From Gammaproteobacteria bacterium (GTDB lineage: Bacteria > Pseudomonadota > Gammaproteobacteria > Poriferisulfidales > Poriferisulfidaceae), in the NCBI GenBank assembly GCA_026713705.1, contig JAPONY010000029.1, positions 1-41,610 on the forward strand: 41,610 nt of DNA. Reading direction: 5' to 3'. A program made the position numbers and the translations under genes. Below, in pieces: positions 39,895 through 41,610 of the stretch. Under the pieces are notes generated by a model. That model ran no database searches. It was not told the DNA's origin and was given only the letters and a program-made list of their open reading frames with translations. How positions within the stretch are numbered: the stretch's first letter is position 1; each line of letters begins with the position of its first letter.

Positions 39895-40533
39895 GTGATT
39901 ACCGTCAGCGAGGAAGTGCTGCTCCTGATGCTCGACCACGACACCGGCGGGCTGAATGCTGAGTTTTCGCTCCCTTCCCTGCGCCATGCACTCGGCGGCG
40001 CCCTCCTGATGGACCTGTCCCTCGCAAACCGGGTGGACGCCGACCTGGAAAAGCTGTTCGTCGTGAATTCCGAGCCGCTGGGAATGGCCGTTCTCGACGA
40101 GGCCCTGACGAAAATCGCGGCGGAGGATCGGCAGCAATCCACCGGCCATTGGGCCCGCGTCTTCGCCGATGACTACGAGCACATCCAGCCACAACTGCTG
40201 GAACATCTGGTCGACCGCGGCATCCTGCTTCGGGCGTCGCTCGACCGGATGGCTGCGCCTGACGCACAGGATCGTCACACCAAGGAAGACAGGCCCCTAT
40301 GGGATGTCCGGCAAAGAATCATCTATGAGCTGCTGAGCAGCACGATCCTCGATGCGCGGGATGTCGCGATTATCAGCCTGATCGATGCCTGCGCCTTGTG
40401 GAGCGGGCTGCTGGATCCGGACAGCCTGGACGAGCTCCGGCCCAAGATAAAAAAATTCGCAAAAATTGAACTGATCGGCCAGGCCGTGGCGGATGCCATG
40501 GAGGAGCAATCACGGCGACAGGATGCGGTTTGA
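39895..40533 (+). CDS. Bacterial GPP34 (GOLPH3-like) domain protein
   Basis: A protein of 212 residues, mainly helical. LLLMLDHDTGGL near the N-terminus, ALGGALLMDLSLANRV and LGMAVLDEALTKI fit the GPP34 domain, which in eukaryotes (GOLPH3) binds phosphatidylinositol-4-phosphate and Golgi enzymes. Bacterial members are widespread in actinobacteria and have no settled function. The start is GTG 39895 with a G-rich region upstream. No catalytic residues are evident. It lies between mutY and an outer-membrane protein gene, with no clear operon partner. Confidence 0.7.
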   Translation: MITVSEEVLLLMLDHDTGGLNAEFSLPSLRHALGGALLMDLSLANRVDADLEKLFVVNSEPLGMAVLDEALTKIAAEDRQQSTGHWARVFADDYEHIQPQLLEHLVDRGILLRASLDRMAAPDAQDRHTKEDRPLWDVRQRIIYELLSSTILDARDVAIISLIDACALWSGLLDPDSLDELRPKIKKFAKIELIGQAVADAMEEQSRRQDAV

Positions 40534-40585
40534 TGCAGCCGACTATAATTCCCTGAATCCGAGGCCGCCTTCGGTCAGGACAAAT

Positions 40586-41473
40586 ATGGACAAGATGAAT
40601 CAATCCGCCATCCTGTTGCCCGCCCTCCTGGTTTGCACAGTATTTCTGGCCAGTGCCCCGGCTCCGGTTGCCGCAGTGCAGAAAGGCATTTATATCGGGA
40701 TTTCCGCCGCCGCGGAAGATCTGGACGTTTCAGCATTCAAGATCCTCGACAACACACCCGACGGAAACATGGCCTTATCCCAAGGCAAGATCTTCACGGA
40801 GCGGGATTCCGACACCAAGACGGCAAGCGGGTTCGGGCTCGTGTTCGGATACCAGGGCCCTCTCCACTACGGGAGCCTGTACTGGAGCGGCGAGATCAAC
40901 CTGGCCTTTCACAGCGGGAAGGCACGCGGAAGGCTTGAAGGAACCGAGGATGTCGCGGCGCGAAAAACTCACAACGATGCAAACGACCCGGACTTGCCAG
41001 CCTTTTCGACCGGGCCGCAGGTCGGTGAAAACTGGCCGGAGCGCTGGACTTTCGAGAAGGACCACGGCTACGGCGTGACGCTCAGGCTGGGCGGGCGGCC
41101 GGAATTCCTCACCTCCGCGCTTGGTCCGGATGCCGGGCTTTACGTTTTAGCCGGAGCGCACCGGATCGAAGCCGAATACGTCAATACCGCAACTGGCTGC
41201 TTCGAAGTTCCTCCGGCGCTCTGCACAAGCGAGGCGGATTTCGGGGCAAGCACCGTCCGCACCAAAAGAGACTACACCACCTGGACCCTGGGCGTGGGAG
41301 TGCACGCGCCGGTCGCGGAGCAGGTGGGCCTGCAGATCGAAACGTACTACAGGGGCTACGATTCGGAGTCTTTGGTGCAACTGGACGGGACGGAGGATCT
41401 GCGCATCCGGGCCGCGCACGAGCTGGATGCCGAGGAAATCGGCCTGAGAATGAGGCTGTTGCGGTACTTCTAG
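40586..41473 (+). CDS. Hypothetical outer-membrane beta-barrel protein
   Basis: A protein of 295 residues. Signal peptide MDKMNQSAILLPALLVCTVF... with cleavage near APVAA. The mature part has alternating strands (GIYIGISAAAEDLDVS, SGFGLVFGYQGPLHYGSLYWSGEINLAF, DAGLYVLAGAHRIEAEY, VGLQIETYYRGYDS) and ends in an aromatic Phe, like many small outer-membrane porins or adhesins. Two cysteines in TGCFEVPPALC may form an extracellular loop disulfide. The ORF opens earlier (40493), but ATG 40586 begins the signal peptide. The function is unknown. An insertion sequence begins right after it. Confidence 0.7.
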   Translation: MDKMNQSAILLPALLVCTVFLASAPAPVAAVQKGIYIGISAAAEDLDVSAFKILDNTPDGNMALSQGKIFTERDSDTKTASGFGLVFGYQGPLHYGSLYWSGEINLAFHSGKARGRLEGTEDVAARKTHNDANDPDLPAFSTGPQVGENWPERWTFEKDHGYGVTLRLGGRPEFLTSALGPDAGLYVLAGAHRIEAEYVNTATGCFEVPPALCTSEADFGASTVRTKRDYTTWTLGVGVHAPVAEQVGLQIETYYRGYDSESLVQLDGTEDLRIRAAHELDAEEIGLRMRLLRYF

Positions 41474-41485
41474 TGTCATGTCATA

Positions 41486-41508
41486 CATCTAATGTCGTAC
41501 ATTAGATG
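41486..41508. repeat. Inverted repeat at the left flank of an IS630-type element
   Basis: Perfect 9-bp arms CATCTAATG and CATTAGATG with five bases between them. It lies 13 bp after the stop of the barrel gene and 44 bp before the transposase start. It could be the element's terminal region or an operator. Confidence 0.5.
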
Positions 41509-41551
41509 CTAAAATCCCCCGATGTTATTCTGCATGGGAGGATTGGCAGCC

Positions 41552-41610
41552 ATGAAACGATATACGGTGACCCTGGATCAGTCGGAACGAGAAGGCTTGG
41601 GCGCGATGAC
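41552..41610 (+). CDS. IS630-family transposase, N-terminal fragment at the window edge
   Basis: Only about 19 residues are visible, MKRYTVTLDQSEREGLGAM, resembling the start of IS630/Tc1-mariner-type transposases (KRYxVTLxxxER). A GGAGG Shine-Dalgarno sequence lies 11 bases upstream. The rest lies outside the window, so completeness cannot be judged. Confidence 0.6.
   Translation, partial: MKRYTVTLDQSEREGLGAM

Noticed and set aside
1-41610. CRISPR arrays, rRNA genes or riboswitches
   Set aside because: No regularly spaced repeats, rRNA stretches or recognisable riboswitch cores were seen on reading through.

Overview
The window looks like the chromosome of a GC-rich gammaproteobacterium. 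The core gene set supports this: argS followed by a SPOR protein, Fur, QueG, a bioH-bioC pair, MoaC, an AsmA-like protein, MutY and PlsY. Two genes hint at osmotic-stress physiology, as in halophilic or marine lineages: an N-acetylglutaminylglutamine amidotransferase and a GH13_18 glucosyl-polyol/glycerate phosphorylase. I cannot name the species. 

Layout. 1-11700 is ordinary chromosome: the end of an autotransporter barrel, a secreted hypothetical protein, argS-SPOR, a DUF6494-like protein, fur, a small winged-helix protein, a TonB-dependent receptor, the GH13_18 phosphorylase overlapping queG, and the divergent asnO. 11717-19503 is a visibly AT-rich 7.5-kb island flanked by 143-bp direct repeats of the 3' end of sixA. 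It carries one tight six-gene minus-strand operon: a DndC/SspD-type PP-loop protein, a DUF262-DUF1524 protein of the GmrSD/SspE type, a minimal SNF2 helicase, a ParB-domain protein, a ParB-HTH-like protein and a beta-CASP metallo-beta-lactamase-fold nuclease. No integrase is present. 19974-21051 holds a DUF433/PIN-like toxin-antitoxin pair. 21119-23336 is a second, smaller insertion of the same design, flanked by copies of the 3' end of an alpha/beta hydrolase gene. It carries an AbiEi antitoxin, a truncated AbiEii, an Arc-type antitoxin and a ten-codon remnant of its PIN toxin. 

23010-28662 is a compact minus-strand operon: a TrpD2-like protein, a Sel1-repeat protein, a MoxR ATPase, a VWA-like metallopeptidase-domain protein, an unrecognised protein and the alpha/beta hydrolase. 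It is followed by tRNA-Gly(CCC). 28749-33900 is a further accessory stretch: two related inverted repeats, a type II restriction-modification pair, and a Fic protein convergent with a DUF4143 ATPase. Core genes resume at 33928 with plsY divergent from bioH-bioC, then moaC-asmA-mutY, a bacterial GPP34 protein and an outer-membrane protein. An IS630-type transposase start runs off the right edge. 

The six-gene island is the most likely undescribed system. A phosphorothioation-type sulfur-activating enzyme is linked to a phosphorothioate-sensor-type nuclease, yet the usual partners (DndA/D/E or SspA/B/C) are absent. ParB-like, SNF2 and beta-CASP proteins are there instead.
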